Assembly: GCA_001801485.1 (NCBI GenBank)
Contig: MGXV01000020.1
Location: forward strand, 94,020-158,019
Direction of reading: 5' to 3'
Origin: Gammaproteobacteria bacterium RIFCSPHIGHO2_12_FULL_37_14
GTDB lineage: Bacteria; Pseudomonadota; Gammaproteobacteria; DSM-16500
Length of the DNA stretch: 64,000 nucleotides
Within the stretch, counting starts at the first letter, position 1. Each line of letters opens with the position of its first letter. The position numbers were made by a program, and so were the translations under genes. This document shows positions 55,166 through 63,976 of this stretch, piece after piece. The notes beneath the pieces were generated by a model, which saw nothing but the letters and a program-made list of their open reading frames with translations, made no database searches and had not been told where the DNA came from.

Positions 55166-55244
55166 GAAGGGTCAAGTGCTAACATTGACTATGTTTATAG
55201 CTTAGAAAGCATATAACATAGTCAATGTTAGCACTTGACCCTTC
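55166..55244. repeat. Long perfect inverted repeat (28-bp arms)
   Basis: Arms at 55166-55193 and 55217-55244 are exact reverse complements (inner part TCAAGTGCTAACATTGAC), separated by 23 bases. It lies 56 bases after the ankyrin stop. It may be a transcription stop-like hairpin or the fused ends of a lost mobile element; there is no T-tract. A 12-base near-tandem GAGGTCGATGAA/GAGGTCGAAGGG precedes it. Confidence 0.75.
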
Positions 55245-55301
55245 TCCCCGAAAAGTAGAGATAATAAAAAAATAAAGAGGACATTTCTAATTTGCTTTAA
55301 C

Positions 55302-55315
55302 ACGTATGTTGACTT
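55302..55315. repeat. Right 14-bp direct repeat flanking the ankyrin gene
   Basis: ACGTATGTTGACTT, identical to 52161-52174. See the left copy. Confidence 0.6.
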
Positions 55316-55390
55316 AGTATCCATTGCCATGATGGGGAAAAACGACGTTTTTCCTTGGCTAATACTGGAAAATAGCGGAATATCCGGTTT

Positions 55391-55577
55391 ATGGAATACA
55401 TTTCACGTCTTATAGAAAAAAACGTACACGACGTATTGGCACGAGGAAAAAGCGTGCTGCTACTTGGCGCTCGACTATTATTTGCCGAACGCCAGCGCGT
55501 TATAAAGTGACTGATAAGGTAACAGCACTACCATGGCAAGATATCGATAGGGTATTTCAGGATGTTAGTGATTATTA
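55391..55577 (+). pseudogene. Decayed remnant of an AAA ATPase with DUF4143
   Basis: The frame starting at 55391 reads MEYISRLIEKNVHDVLARGK followed by SVLLLGAR, the N-terminus of AAA_14/DUF4143 ATPases up to the Walker A (normally GPRQxGKT), then loses the fold and stops at 55508. In another frame the sequence up to the TAA at 55575 reads CRTPARYKVTDKVTALPWQD, like the C-terminal end of the same family. The middle ~300 residues are missing, so this is an internal deletion remnant. Confidence 0.5.
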
Positions 55578-55605
55578 ATTATCCTAAAAAATGGAGTGTA
55601 ATTGT

Positions 55606-56916
55606 CTATATTTGCGGGTTTATTAAACAGCACAAAGTCTTCACTTGCTGCGCTATCGCTGAATGGCTTACTCCGGCAAATACTTCCTCAGCAAACCCTG
55701 AGAGTAACAAGCCAATGGCCTCCTGCCTTCTGACCCCGCGTGAGCAGAGATAAAACAAAGCATCCGCATCAAGTTGCCCGACCGTAGCGCCATGTTTACA
55801 TCGCACATCATCGGCATAAATTTCCAGCTCTGGTCGTGCGCTAGCCTCTGCATCAGGCGTTAATAATAAATGGTGATTGGCTTGATGCGCTTGTGTCTTT
55901 TGCGCTGCCTGCTGCACTAATACTTTTCCAATAAAGGCGGCACGAGATTGATTACACAAAACTCCTTTATACAACATATCGCTTTTGCACTGCGGTGCTT
56001 GATGATCTATCTCAACATAGTGGGTAATAGACTGATTATCGCGTGTTAATCCATAAAACCCTCTCGTATTACACTCGGCATTTTTTTCTTTTAATGAGAC
56101 AAGCAAATCATCGCGGGCAAATTGCGCCTGCGAAGCAACATGGTAAAAATGACAACGGCTGTCCTGTCTTTGCTCCACCCATGTCGTCGCTGTATGGCAA
56201 GCCGTATCCTCTTTATATAGCTTGTGATGATCCAATAGCGCCTGTTTGCCAACAAAAATCGTAGTAAAGCTATTAGTCCAGTTACGTGCAGACTGTGCGT
56301 GAGTATATTCTTCGATAATAGTCAGCTTTGTATTGTCATCTAAAATAATGAGATTACGCGGGTGCATCATCACATTTTGCTGATGATTCGTTAAATACAC
56401 TATATGCACCGGCACGGATAATTGACATTGCGGCGGCAGATATAAAAACAATCCATCACTAAATAAGGATGCATTTAATCCGGCGAAAGGATGATGCTGG
56501 ACACTCAAATCGTGATGCCAATGCGCTTGAACTAACTCAGCATGATGTTGGATGGCGTCTTTGATGCTGCATGCAATAGCGCCCATGGGTAGCAAACGAA
56601 TATCCGAGCGCTGCGGTATAAAACAACCATTAATGAACAGCAGAAAAATAGAATCACTATCTACTAGCCGCGCCTGTTGAGTCCACTGACAAGGAAGTTG
56701 ATCCTGTGGTTGTGCGAAATTAAACGCTTGCTGAGTGAGAGCGGAAATATCCGTCTGCCGCCAACGTTCATCGCGACGCGTGGGTAGTCCACGCTGTAAG
56801 ACTATCTGACGCTGCTGAATGCGAAAATCTACTAGCCATGACTGTGCTTGATCATCAGGCAAGGTTTGTAAGCTATCCGTTAGCCATGCTGGTAAAGCAT
56901 TAGATGCTTCGCTCAT
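55606..56916 (-). CDS. sufD: SufD, SufBCD complex subunit
   Basis: 436 aa. The beta-helix core of SufD: YLPPQCQLSVPVHIVYLTN, LIILDDNTKLTIIEEYTHA, RGFYGLTRDNQSITHYVEIDH, and the C-terminal EIYADDVRCKHGATVGQLDADALFYLCSRGVR with conserved C and H. SufD pairs with SufB on the SufC ATPase dimer to build Fe-S clusters. It overlaps sufC by 4 bases and is the last gene of the regulator-sufBCD half before the interruption. Confidence 0.93.
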   Translation of the reverse strand: MSEASNALPAWLTDSLQTLPDDQAQSWLVDFRIQQRQIVLQRGLPTRRDERWRQTDISALTQQAFNFAQPQDQLPCQWTQQARLVDSDSIFLLFINGCFIPQRSDIRLLPMGAIACSIKDAIQHHAELVQAHWHHDLSVQHHPFAGLNASLFSDGLFLYLPPQCQLSVPVHIVYLTNHQQNVMMHPRNLIILDDNTKLTIIEEYTHAQSARNWTNSFTTIFVGKQALLDHHKLYKEDTACHTATTWVEQRQDSRCHFYHVASQAQFARDDLLVSLKEKNAECNTRGFYGLTRDNQSITHYVEIDHQAPQCKSDMLYKGVLCNQSRAAFIGKVLVQQAAQKTQAHQANHHLLLTPDAEASARPELEIYADDVRCKHGATVGQLDADALFYLCSRGVRRQEAIGLLLSGFAEEVFAGVSHSAIAQQVKTLCCLINPQI

Positions 56917-57680
56917 CTCACTGTCTCACTTTCTATCCAGCCGTAGCCTTTTGCTTCTAATTCTAATGCCAAACTTTTATCGCCCGATTTTAATATTTGA
57001 CCTTTCACCATGACATGTACAACATCTGGCACAATAAAATCTAATAGGCGCTGATAGTGAGTAACGACTAATACGCTACGATCTGCATTGCGCTGTCGAT
57101 TGACACATTGTGCTACCATTTGCAAAGCATCAATATCTAAGCCCGAGTCGGTCTCATCTAAAATAACGAAACGAGGTTCGAGTAATAACATTTGCAATAC
57201 TTCATTGCGTTTCTTTTCACCGCCAGAAAATCCTTCGTTCACTGCTCTATGTAAAAAAGCTTCGTTTAAGCCCACTTCTTTCGCTTTGATTTTAATTAGC
57301 GAAAGAAAGTCTGCTGCATCTAAAAGTGGCAATCCGTGTTGTTTTCGTATGCTATTCAATGCAGTGCGGAGAAAATACATATTATTCACCCCGGGAATTT
57401 CTATAGGATATTGAAAAGCGAGGAATAATCCTTTAGCTGCACGCTCTTCCGGGGCAAGGGATAATAAATCTTCACCATTAAATTCGACGCTACCGCTGTT
57501 GACTTGATATTCTTCACGACCAGCTAACACATTGGATAATGTACTTTTCCCTGAACCATTCGGGCCCATGATGGCATGTACTTCGCCGGGTTTAATTTGC
57601 AAAGTCAAGCCACGCAAAATAGCTTTTGCATTTTGTTTCTCGTCTTGGATAGAAACATGTAAATTGTTAATCGATAACAT
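56913..57680 (-). CDS. sufC: SufC, Fe-S assembly ATPase
   Basis: 255 aa ABC-type ATPase. Walker A GPNGSGKST (39-47), signature FSGGEKKRNEVLQMLLLEP, Walker B FVILDETDSGLD, and the switch histidine in VVTHYQRLLDF. The SufC-specific REEYQVNSGSVEFNGEDLL and FLAFQYPIEIPGVN are present. It powers conformational change in SufBD. Overlaps sufB by one base. Confidence 0.96.
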   Translation of the reverse strand: MLSINNLHVSIQDEKQNAKAILRGLTLQIKPGEVHAIMGPNGSGKSTLSNVLAGREEYQVNSGSVEFNGEDLLSLAPEERAAKGLFLAFQYPIEIPGVNNMYFLRTALNSIRKQHGLPLLDAADFLSLIKIKAKEVGLNEAFLHRAVNEGFSGGEKKRNEVLQMLLLEPRFVILDETDSGLDIDALQMVAQCVNRQRNADRSVLVVTHYQRLLDFIVPDVVHVMVKGQILKSGDKSLALELEAKGYGWIESETVR

Positions 57681-59122
57681 TAGCCCACACTCCCCTCTAA
57701 ACTCACCTCTAACAACTTTTGCGCCTCCACTGCAAACTCCATCGGCAATTCCTTAAATACTTGCTTACAAAACCCATTCACAATCATCGATACAGCGTCT
57801 TCTGCACTCAAGCCCCGTTGTCGACAATAAAATAATTGATCTTCGCCAATTCGCGACGTGCTCGCCTCATGCTCCACATGCGCCGTTGGATTTTTCGCTT
57901 CAATATAAGGAAAGGTATGCGCACCGCAGGTCGGGCTTAGTAATAAGGAATCACACTGCGTAAAATTACGCGCATTCGTCGCCGTCGGTAACATGCGCAC
58001 CATACCACGATACGTATTTTGCCCATAACCCGCCGAAATACCTTTGGAAATAATCGTGCTACGCGTGTTTTTGCCGATATGAATCATCTTGGTGCCCGTA
58101 TCTGCTTGTTGACGGTGATGCGTTAATGCCACTGAATAAAACTCACCGACCGAATCATCGCCTTGCAAAATCACACTAGGATATTTCCAGGTAATCGCTG
58201 ACCCTGTTTCAATTTGCGTCCAGGAAATTTTCGACTTCACGCCACGACAAGCGCCGCGCTTGGTGACAAAATTAAAAATACCGCCACGACCTTCTTCATC
58301 GCCAGGATACCAATTTTGTACTGTGGAATATTTGATTTGCGCGTTATCCAACGCCACTAACTCCACGACCGCCGCATGCAGTTGATTTTCATCCCGCATC
58401 GGTGCTGTGCAACCTTCGAGATAACTGACATGGCTGCCTTCATCAGCAATAATAAGTGTGCGTTCGAACTGCCCCGTCTTCGCCGAATTAATTCGGAAAT
58501 AAGTCGACAACTCCATCGGGCAACGCACGCCTTTCGGTATATACACAAACGAGCCATCACTGAATACGGCTGAATTTAACGCAGCAAAAAAATTATCGCG
58601 ATAGGGGACCACCGTACCTAAATATTTTTCTACTAATTCAGGGTGTTTATGGACTGCTTCTGATAATGGACAGAAAATGACGCCTGCTTCCGCTAGCTTT
58701 GCTTTGAAAGTCGTCGCTACGGAAACACTGTCAAATACCGCATCGACCGCCACCCCCGCTAAACGACTTTGCTCATGCAGCGGAATACCAAGTTTCTTAT
58801 AAGTCTCCAGTAATTTAGGATCCACCTCCTCGATACTTTTTGGTCCATCTTTACTCGTGCGTGGCGCTGAGTAATAAATAATATTTTGATAATCGATTTC
58901 AGGGTAATGTACATGCGCCCATTGTGGGGATGTCATGGTTAGCCAATGGCGATAAGCACGCAAACGCCACTCCAGCATAAACTGTGGTTCTTTTTTCTTT
59001 TCCCAGATTAAGCGCACCGTCTCTTCAGACAAACCGGGTGCTAATGCATCTGACTCAATTGCAGTGACAAAACCGTAAGGATAACTTTTATTCACAATTT
59101 CTTTTAGATAGTTATTTGCCAT
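57680..59122 (-). CDS. sufB: SufB, Fe-S scaffold subunit
   Basis: 480 aa. [60 protein letters not shown] and [17 protein letters not shown] cover the conserved core and the scaffold cysteine. The family is highly conserved and length is normal. The gene overlaps the regulator by 11 bases and runs into sufC. Confidence 0.96.
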   Translation of the reverse strand: MANNYLKEIVNKSYPYGFVTAIESDALAPGLSEETVRLIWEKKKEPQFMLEWRLRAYRHWLTMTSPQWAHVHYPEIDYQNIIYYSAPRTSKDGPKSIEEVDPKLLETYKKLGIPLHEQSRLAGVAVDAVFDSVSVATTFKAKLAEAGVIFCPLSEAVHKHPELVEKYLGTVVPYRDNFFAALNSAVFSDGSFVYIPKGVRCPMELSTYFRINSAKTGQFERTLIIADEGSHVSYLEGCTAPMRDENQLHAAVVELVALDNAQIKYSTVQNWYPGDEEGRGGIFNFVTKRGACRGVKSKISWTQIETGSAITWKYPSVILQGDDSVGEFYSVALTHHRQQADTGTKMIHIGKNTRSTIISKGISAGYGQNTYRGMVRMLPTATNARNFTQCDSLLLSPTCGAHTFPYIEAKNPTAHVEHEASTSRIGEDQLFYCRQRGLSAEDAVSMIVNGFCKQVFKELPMEFAVEAQKLLEVSLEGSVG

Positions 59123-59543
59123 AAAGCCAACTCTTAGATCGCAATGGTGACGTCATATCCTTGACGGTAAATTGAGCTAACAAATCCTGGACCATGTGAT
59201 TGATGACTTTCCAATTATCCTGGATAGTGCAAGTCATATTGAGGGAGCACAGCTTATCGCCTTCGCAACATATAGTTAAGGCCAGATCGCCGTCTATGGC
59301 TGCGATAACATCGCTTAAGGTAATTTGCGCCGGCGAGCGGGCAAGACGGTAGCCACCATCAGAACCACGCGCGGAGGTAACCAACCCAGCATCTGCTAAT
59401 AACTTCAATAACTTACTTACGGTAGGCAAACCTAAATGCAAGGCGTCAGCAATCACCGCCGCGCTTTCTAGGCGTTCAGGGTCAGCCGCCAAATGGCTCA
59501 TAATTAATGTGGCATAGTCGGTTAGTTTACTAATTCTGAGCAT
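59112..59543 (-). CDS. Rrf2-family SUF regulator (Fe-S binding)
   Basis: 143 aa. An N-terminal winged helix ([52 protein letters not shown]) is followed by a cysteine cluster, [15 protein letters not shown] (C92, C93, C99, C105), which can hold an Fe-S cluster. It belongs to the SUF-associated IscR relatives that autoregulate the suf operon. The palindromic operator just upstream of its own start, repeated before sufS, supports autoregulation and control of both halves. Confidence 0.92.
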   Translation of the reverse strand: MLRISKLTDYATLIMSHLAADPERLESAAVIADALHLGLPTVSKLLKLLADAGLVTSARGSDGGYRLARSPAQITLSDVIAAIDGDLALTICCEGDKLCSLNMTCTIQDNWKVINHMVQDLLAQFTVKDMTSPLRSKSWLYGK

Positions 59544-59546
59544 AGC

Positions 59547-59589
59547 AACCTCATTAGGGTTGCATACAGTACCATATTCGTACTGATTT
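59547..59589 (-). promoter_or_regulatory. Promoter/operator block of the SUF regulator-sufBCD operon
   Basis: The block ends 3 bases before the regulator ATG and contains CAGTAC-N7-GTACTG (59567-59585 on the plus strand), a perfect 6-base-arm palindrome. On the minus strand TTGATC lies upstream and GAGG of the ribosome site lies within the block. 37 of 43 bases match the block before sufS at 52114-52156. Confidence 0.75.
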
Positions 59590-59652
59590 GATCAATTTTA
59601 CTGGTGAATAGGGGTGCGATTGAAAGTGTAGGTTTTGATTTTGAGGCAAAAT

Positions 59653-59696
59653 GTAGGGTGGATTAGGTGCGTTTTTTGCACCGTAATCCACCCTAC
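59653..59696. repeat. 44-bp palindromic repeat (GTAGGGTGGATTA family)
   Basis: Outer arms GTAGGGTGGATTA (59653-59665) and TAATCCACCCTAC (59684-59696) plus inner GGTGC/GCACC form a near-perfect hairpin. It is a relative of the palindrome inside the MITE at 49013-49096 but has no IS903-type ends or target duplication. Confidence 0.78.
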
Positions 59697-59713
59697 GATA
59701 ATACAATACTTAT

Positions 59714-59774
59714 CTTTATCACGACTGCCGTTTCTTTAACTATACTGAAGTATATATAGCCCGTCGTGATAAAG
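59714..59774. promoter_or_regulatory. 12-bp inverted repeats bracketing the promoter of the SidE-like gene
   Basis: CTTTATCACGAC (59714-59725) and its exact reverse complement GTCGTGATAAAG (59763-59774) are 37 bases apart. Between them is an AT-rich run with TATACT (59741-59746) and TATATA (59751-59756) as -10 candidates. The right arm overlaps the AAAGG ribosome site of the gene, so protein binding or RNA pairing there would block expression. Confidence 0.5.
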
Positions 59775-59784
59775 GCATGACTTT

Positions 59785-62700
59785 ATGGATATTAGAGGTA
59801 TTTTGGCGCAAAGAAATATTCCGGGTTTTGTTAACTGCCCGCAGTTATCGGCGCCTATCGCACAGCATGCTCGTTTTTGTTTTGAATCCGTCTATTGTAT
59901 TCCTTATCCCTCTTATTCTCGTAGTGAAAAGGTAGCACGACCGCATCATGGCATAGCGCATGTAAGTCGAGCAGCTTCTTATATTCCTATCTTTGCTAAT
60001 TTTTATCGACGCCACCATCATCCTGATGCAAATTCACTGATGGCTGATGATCTTCACCTTCTACAGATTGCTGCTTTATTTCATGATGCTGCTAGATTAA
60101 ATGATGATAAAGATGAGTGGGACAATGAGAGCGCATTAATGTGTTTTCATTATTTAATGAAAATAGGATGTTCAGAAGAGGTAGCAACAAAAATAGCTGA
60201 AGTCATTGCAAATAAAGATTACGAACCTGGGAACATCTATCATCGCTTGCAGAAAGACAGTGGCCCTGATGAGTTTGTTTGGCAAAGCCAGATAAACACT
60301 CAACCTAAATCAATTTTACAAAAGTTATTACATGATGCAGATTGCCTAGATATTATTCGTGCTCGACCTCATTTTGCGGCGGAATACCTTGATTTATACA
60401 AAGATATAGCTCGTGATAATCACTTGGCATTTGAAGAGATGGCATTATTAATTACGCAAGCGAGAAGTTTAATTTGCGCAGCGGGAGATCAATACAATGA
60501 AAACATTCATGAATTAAAAGAGAGGTATCATTCACCTGATGCTTACCGTTATATTGAAGATGATATTTGTCGGTCTCCTTTCAGATCTATGTTGGCTATT
60601 CTTTATGCTGGCAATCAGTTACTTTCTCTAGATGAATTAGAGAAACTCTTTTTTATAGAAAGCACTCATTACGATGAGTCTGCGCCCCTGTCTAATGATA
60701 ATTTGCAGAGAGCACTGCGCGAAGGCAAACTATTGTTTCGTGGCGTAGGCACACCCACAAAAGAGTTAGAAAAGGGTGGGGTAAAAGAAACCGCTGCTGA
60801 ATTAGAACTTCGTAAGGCACATCGGAGGCTGGGGTTTGCTACGCGAACTACAAAGCCTGATGCCAGTGACAAAGAGGGAAATCCATTACGCTCTACTTCT
60901 ATACTTGGGTTTGGTAGTGGCACATATACTTCAGTAGGGTACTTGGTGATAAACCCTGACATGCAAGGGTTTCACTTAATTGGTGAAAAAGATGTGGGAA
61001 CGGGGCTGGCAAAGAAAAAACACCGAAGTGCCGCTAAGTTATCAACAGTAGACGCTCAGCAACAGTTAAATAAACTTCTGCATACTCTAAAAATGGGCGG
61101 CATCAGTGCTAATTTTGGTCATGGATGGATTTCAACTCATACAGAAGCCTTGTTCCACATTAAAGAATTCCACGGGGTTTGTTTTACAAATGATCCTTGT
61201 TTGTATAATCGTCACTTTTATTCTAATAGCTACCCAAATACGCCTATCTCACCTTTGTTGCAAGCGATTTACCTACAACAGCTACATTTGAGTAAAACAG
61301 GTGAAAGTGTGCCACTGATGGAATATTCGGGTAGAGATAATTCCGTTAGGTTGATAGAAAATCCCACTAACGATGAGTTAAAGAAATTATGGCTAGACTC
61401 TGCAAAAATCACTCTCGATAGGGCGCTATTTTCTTTATCCTCATGGCTTGAAGAATATCCTTCAGGAGCCGCCCCTATTGGAAAGTTAGATTTTTTTACA
61501 GTGAATATCAACTTATTTAAGGCTATATGTGTGTATGGCAGTGGAATGAGCTTAACCAAAATAGTAGCACCCGATTCATTATATCCTCCTGATGTAAGAA
61601 AAGAGATTGATGAAGAAATAAAGAATTTAAGAGACAAATATATGGAACAAGCATCATCAACACTCTTTTCTGCCATAGAAAAAAATCCGTTGCTCCTATT
61701 GGAGGGTTATATAAGCAAGCTTATTTTAACTAAAGAATTAACACCCGATGAAAATGCCATAGTGTGTAAAGCAATAGCAGCTATTGATTTAGACAAGCTG
61801 CTTAGTGGGTCAATGGAGAATGCTTATCAATGTAAACATATGACACCAGACCCTGAATGTAATCCTCTAGAGAATTTTAAAAAATACATTGAACACTTTA
61901 ATGTGGATCAGTTAGGAAGATATATCGCATTTTTGTTAAAAACAAATGATCAACAGCGGCTGTCATTAATAAAATCTTTAGTTGCTCAATGGGATGTGAA
62001 TTCTTATAAAGTGCAATCATTTGGACATATGGGTCCATTACTCCGTGTATGGAACCTTGCATGGATGTTTCATGATAGCGAATTATTAAGAAAAGCAGAG
62101 GAAAAATTTATTAAGGAGAAGTTAGCAGAAACACATACCCAGTATATCTGGTTTAATGTAGAGGAGGTTTTGTCTCTGCTTAGCGAAAAAAATAAATTAG
62201 CTTTAAAAGAGCACTGGATTGATATTTTGAGTTCACCTCTAAGTCTTTATAGTGCATCAGATAATACGTTTCGTTATAGCATTTCTCATTTATTAAAATT
62301 TTTTCCTGAAGACAATAATAATCCGCGCATTATCGAAATTATTTTAAATAAGTGCAATAAGGATGATTTTAAATTATTGTTGAAGAGCTTATTAGGCGGT
62401 ATATACGCTTGGGGATCGATATTCTTGACACAAGAATTATATCAATTTGATAATATTGCTTATCTATTAATTGACAAAGCGCTTGACTTCTTTCAGGCTG
62501 ATCTAACTAATACAATTAAATTATTTCCAGCCTATTTAAAATGGCTGCATTCTGATAACGAAAAATATATTGATCCATTTCGCGAAAAAATCAATGAAAT
62601 TTTAAAAAACCATTATTACCAAAGCTTAGTTGAGTGTGTTGAGCAAAAAGCATGGATGAGTCCTGCCGAGGTATTGCAAATTTATAATTATTTTGAAATA

Positions 62701-62937
62701 ACGCAAAAATTATCTCTTACCTCGCCACCTGTCTCATTAATCTCACGTTGCATTAGCTATCTAGAACAACAACCGGATTTAACTCTGGAGGGGGTAGATA
62801 AACTCAAAAATTTGCGTGAATATCGTAGCTCTATTAGTGATTCTCATTATGCTACGTCGCCGCATACGATTTTTGGTGCCGGCGCAGCAGCTGAAGCAGC
62901 GCCACCGGAACCTCAACCTCCTAAGAGCCGCCGATGA
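59785..62937 (+). CDS. SidE-PDE-like protein with ART-like signature (candidate phosphoribosyl-ubiquitin effector)
   Basis: 1050 aa. Residues ~45-260 resemble the phosphodiesterase domain of Legionella SidE effectors: ARPHHGIAHVSRAASYIPIF (51-70), LLQIAALFHDAARLNDDKDE (92-111), WDNESAL (112-118), IANKD (141-145) and LLHDADCLDIIRARPHF (181-197). H55, H59, E115 and H183 are spaced much as I recall H277, H281, E340 and H407 of SdeA. Downstream, LLFRGVG (316-322; R319) and RSTSILGFGSG (369-379; STS 370-372) look like the first two motifs of R-S-E ADP-ribosyltransferases, but a clear ExE is not seen (EKD at 401-403 is the nearest). Residues ~640-1010 are helical. There is no deubiquitinase domain or signal peptide. 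The C-terminus PEPQPPKSRR is short and basic. Confidence 0.68.
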   Translation: MDIRGILAQRNIPGFVNCPQLSAPIAQHARFCFESVYCIPYPSYSRSEKVARPHHGIAHVSRAASYIPIFANFYRRHHHPDANSLMADDLHLLQIAALFHDAARLNDDKDEWDNESALMCFHYLMKIGCSEEVATKIAEVIANKDYEPGNIYHRLQKDSGPDEFVWQSQINTQPKSILQKLLHDADCLDIIRARPHFAAEYLDLYKDIARDNHLAFEEMALLITQARSLICAAGDQYNENIHELKERYHSPDAYRYIEDDICRSPFRSMLAILYAGNQLLSLDELEKLFFIESTHYDESAPLSNDNLQRALREGKLLFRGVGTPTKELEKGGVKETAAELELRKAHRRLGFATRTTKPDASDKEGNPLRSTSILGFGSGTYTSVGYLVINPDMQGFHLIGEKDVGTGLAKKKHRSAAKLSTVDAQQQLNKLLHTLKMGGISANFGHGWISTHTEALFHIKEFHGVCFTNDPCLYNRHFYSNSYPNTPISPLLQAIYLQQLHLSKTGESVPLMEYSGRDNSVRLIENPTNDELKKLWLDSAKITLDRALFSLSSWLEEYPSGAAPIGKLDFFTVNINLFKAICVYGSGMSLTKIVAPDSLYPPDVRKEIDEEIKNLRDKYMEQASSTLFSAIEKNPLLLLEGYISKLILTKELTPDENAIVCKAIAAIDLDKLLSGSMENAYQCKHMTPDPECNPLENFKKYIEHFNVDQLGRYIAFLLKTNDQQRLSLIKSLVAQWDVNSYKVQSFGHMGPLLRVWNLAWMFHDSELLRKAEEKFIKEKLAETHTQYIWFNVEEVLSLLSEKNKLALKEHWIDILSSPLSLYSASDNTFRYSISHLLKFFPEDNNNPRIIEIILNKCNKDDFKLLLKSLLGGIYAWGSIFLTQELYQFDNIAYLLIDKALDFFQADLTNTIKLFPAYLKWLHSDNEKYIDPFREKINEILKNHYYQSLVECVEQKAWMSPAEVLQIYNYFEITQKLSLTSPPVSLISRCISYLEQQPDLTLEGVDKLKNLREYRSSISDSHYATSPHTIFGAGAAAEAAPPEPQPPKSRR

Positions 62938-63018
62938 TTTGACTATAGGCCCCCTCTATCCTTCTGCCCGCCAAATGATAGAATAGCTACCATTCGCTCT
63001 CAGGATGGGACTCTATTT

Positions 63019-63957
63019 ATGCAATACAACAAACTCGGCAAGGCGGGCATCAAGCTCAGTGAAATCGCTTTTGGTTCATGGATCACCTTCAGCAAACAAA
63101 TTGGCCAACCTGAAATTAAAGCGCTGATGCATGCGGCATTTGATGAGGGAGTTAACTTCTTTGATACCGCCGAAAGTTATGCGCATGGCGAAGCTGAAAT
63201 TTTATTAGGCAAAGTGGTGAAAGATTTTCGACGTGAAGATCTCGTGTTATCTACCAAAATATTTTGGGGCGGTAATGGGCCTAATGACACGGGCTTGTCA
63301 CGTAAACATCTACTAGAAGGTACTAAGAACTCACTAAGACGCTTAGATTTAGATTATGTTGATCTGCTATATTGTCATCGTCCCGATGCAGAGACGCCGA
63401 TCGAAGAGACTGTTTTAGCGATGGATTACCTCATTCGCCAAGGTTATGTGTTGTACTGGGGCACCTCAGAGTGGAATGCAGCCCAAATTGCATCCGCGTA
63501 TCAACTGGCGGAACAGTTAAATTGCATTAAGCCCTCAATGGAGCAACCTAAATATCATATGTTCTTCCGCGATCATTTAGAACAGGATTATTTACCTCTT
63601 TTTGAAAAATATGGCATGGGAACTACCATCTGGAGTCCGTTAGCCTCTGGTGTACTATCAGGCAAATATAATAACGGCATACCGCAAGATAGCCGATTAG
63701 CGAAAGAAGCTTGGTTGATTCCCAATGAATTTACGCGCTTAATTGATAAAACTCGTCAATTGACAAAATTGGCTGAAGAATTAGGATGTACCATGGCACA
63801 GTTAGCTATTGCTTGGTGTTTGAAGAATCGCCATGTAAGCTCTGTGATTACTGGCGCAACCAAATTAGAACAATTACATGAAAACATCGGCGCGCTAGAA
63901 GTAAAAACCAAATTGACTGAAGAAGTTATGAAAAAAATAAGTAAGATTCTACAATGA
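63019..63957 (+). CDS. Aldo/keto reductase, Kv-beta-like
   Basis: 312-aa AKR. The catalytic tetrad is readable: D49 (FFDTAESY), Y54, K80 (LSTKIFWGG) and H120 (LLYCHRPD), followed by YWGTSEWNAAQI and SVITGATKLEQLHENI for NADPH binding. The LSRKHLLEGTKNSLRRLDLD stretch places it with voltage-gated-channel beta-like reductases. It begins 81 bases after the SidE-like gene and has an AGGATGGG ribosome site. Substrates are small aldehydes or ketones; the specific one is unknown. Confidence 0.92.
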   Translation: MQYNKLGKAGIKLSEIAFGSWITFSKQIGQPEIKALMHAAFDEGVNFFDTAESYAHGEAEILLGKVVKDFRREDLVLSTKIFWGGNGPNDTGLSRKHLLEGTKNSLRRLDLDYVDLLYCHRPDAETPIEETVLAMDYLIRQGYVLYWGTSEWNAAQIASAYQLAEQLNCIKPSMEQPKYHMFFRDHLEQDYLPLFEKYGMGTTIWSPLASGVLSGKYNNGIPQDSRLAKEAWLIPNEFTRLIDKTRQLTKLAEELGCTMAQLAIAWCLKNRHVSSVITGATKLEQLHENIGALEVKTKLTEEVMKKISKILQ

Positions 63958-63976
63958 GCACTTCTGACACACCGTC

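Noticed and set aside
57487..57497. ACGCTACCGCT, one base from the ops core, within sufC
   Set aside because: It is inside a coding region, has a mismatch in the core and is not in a leader; taken as chance.
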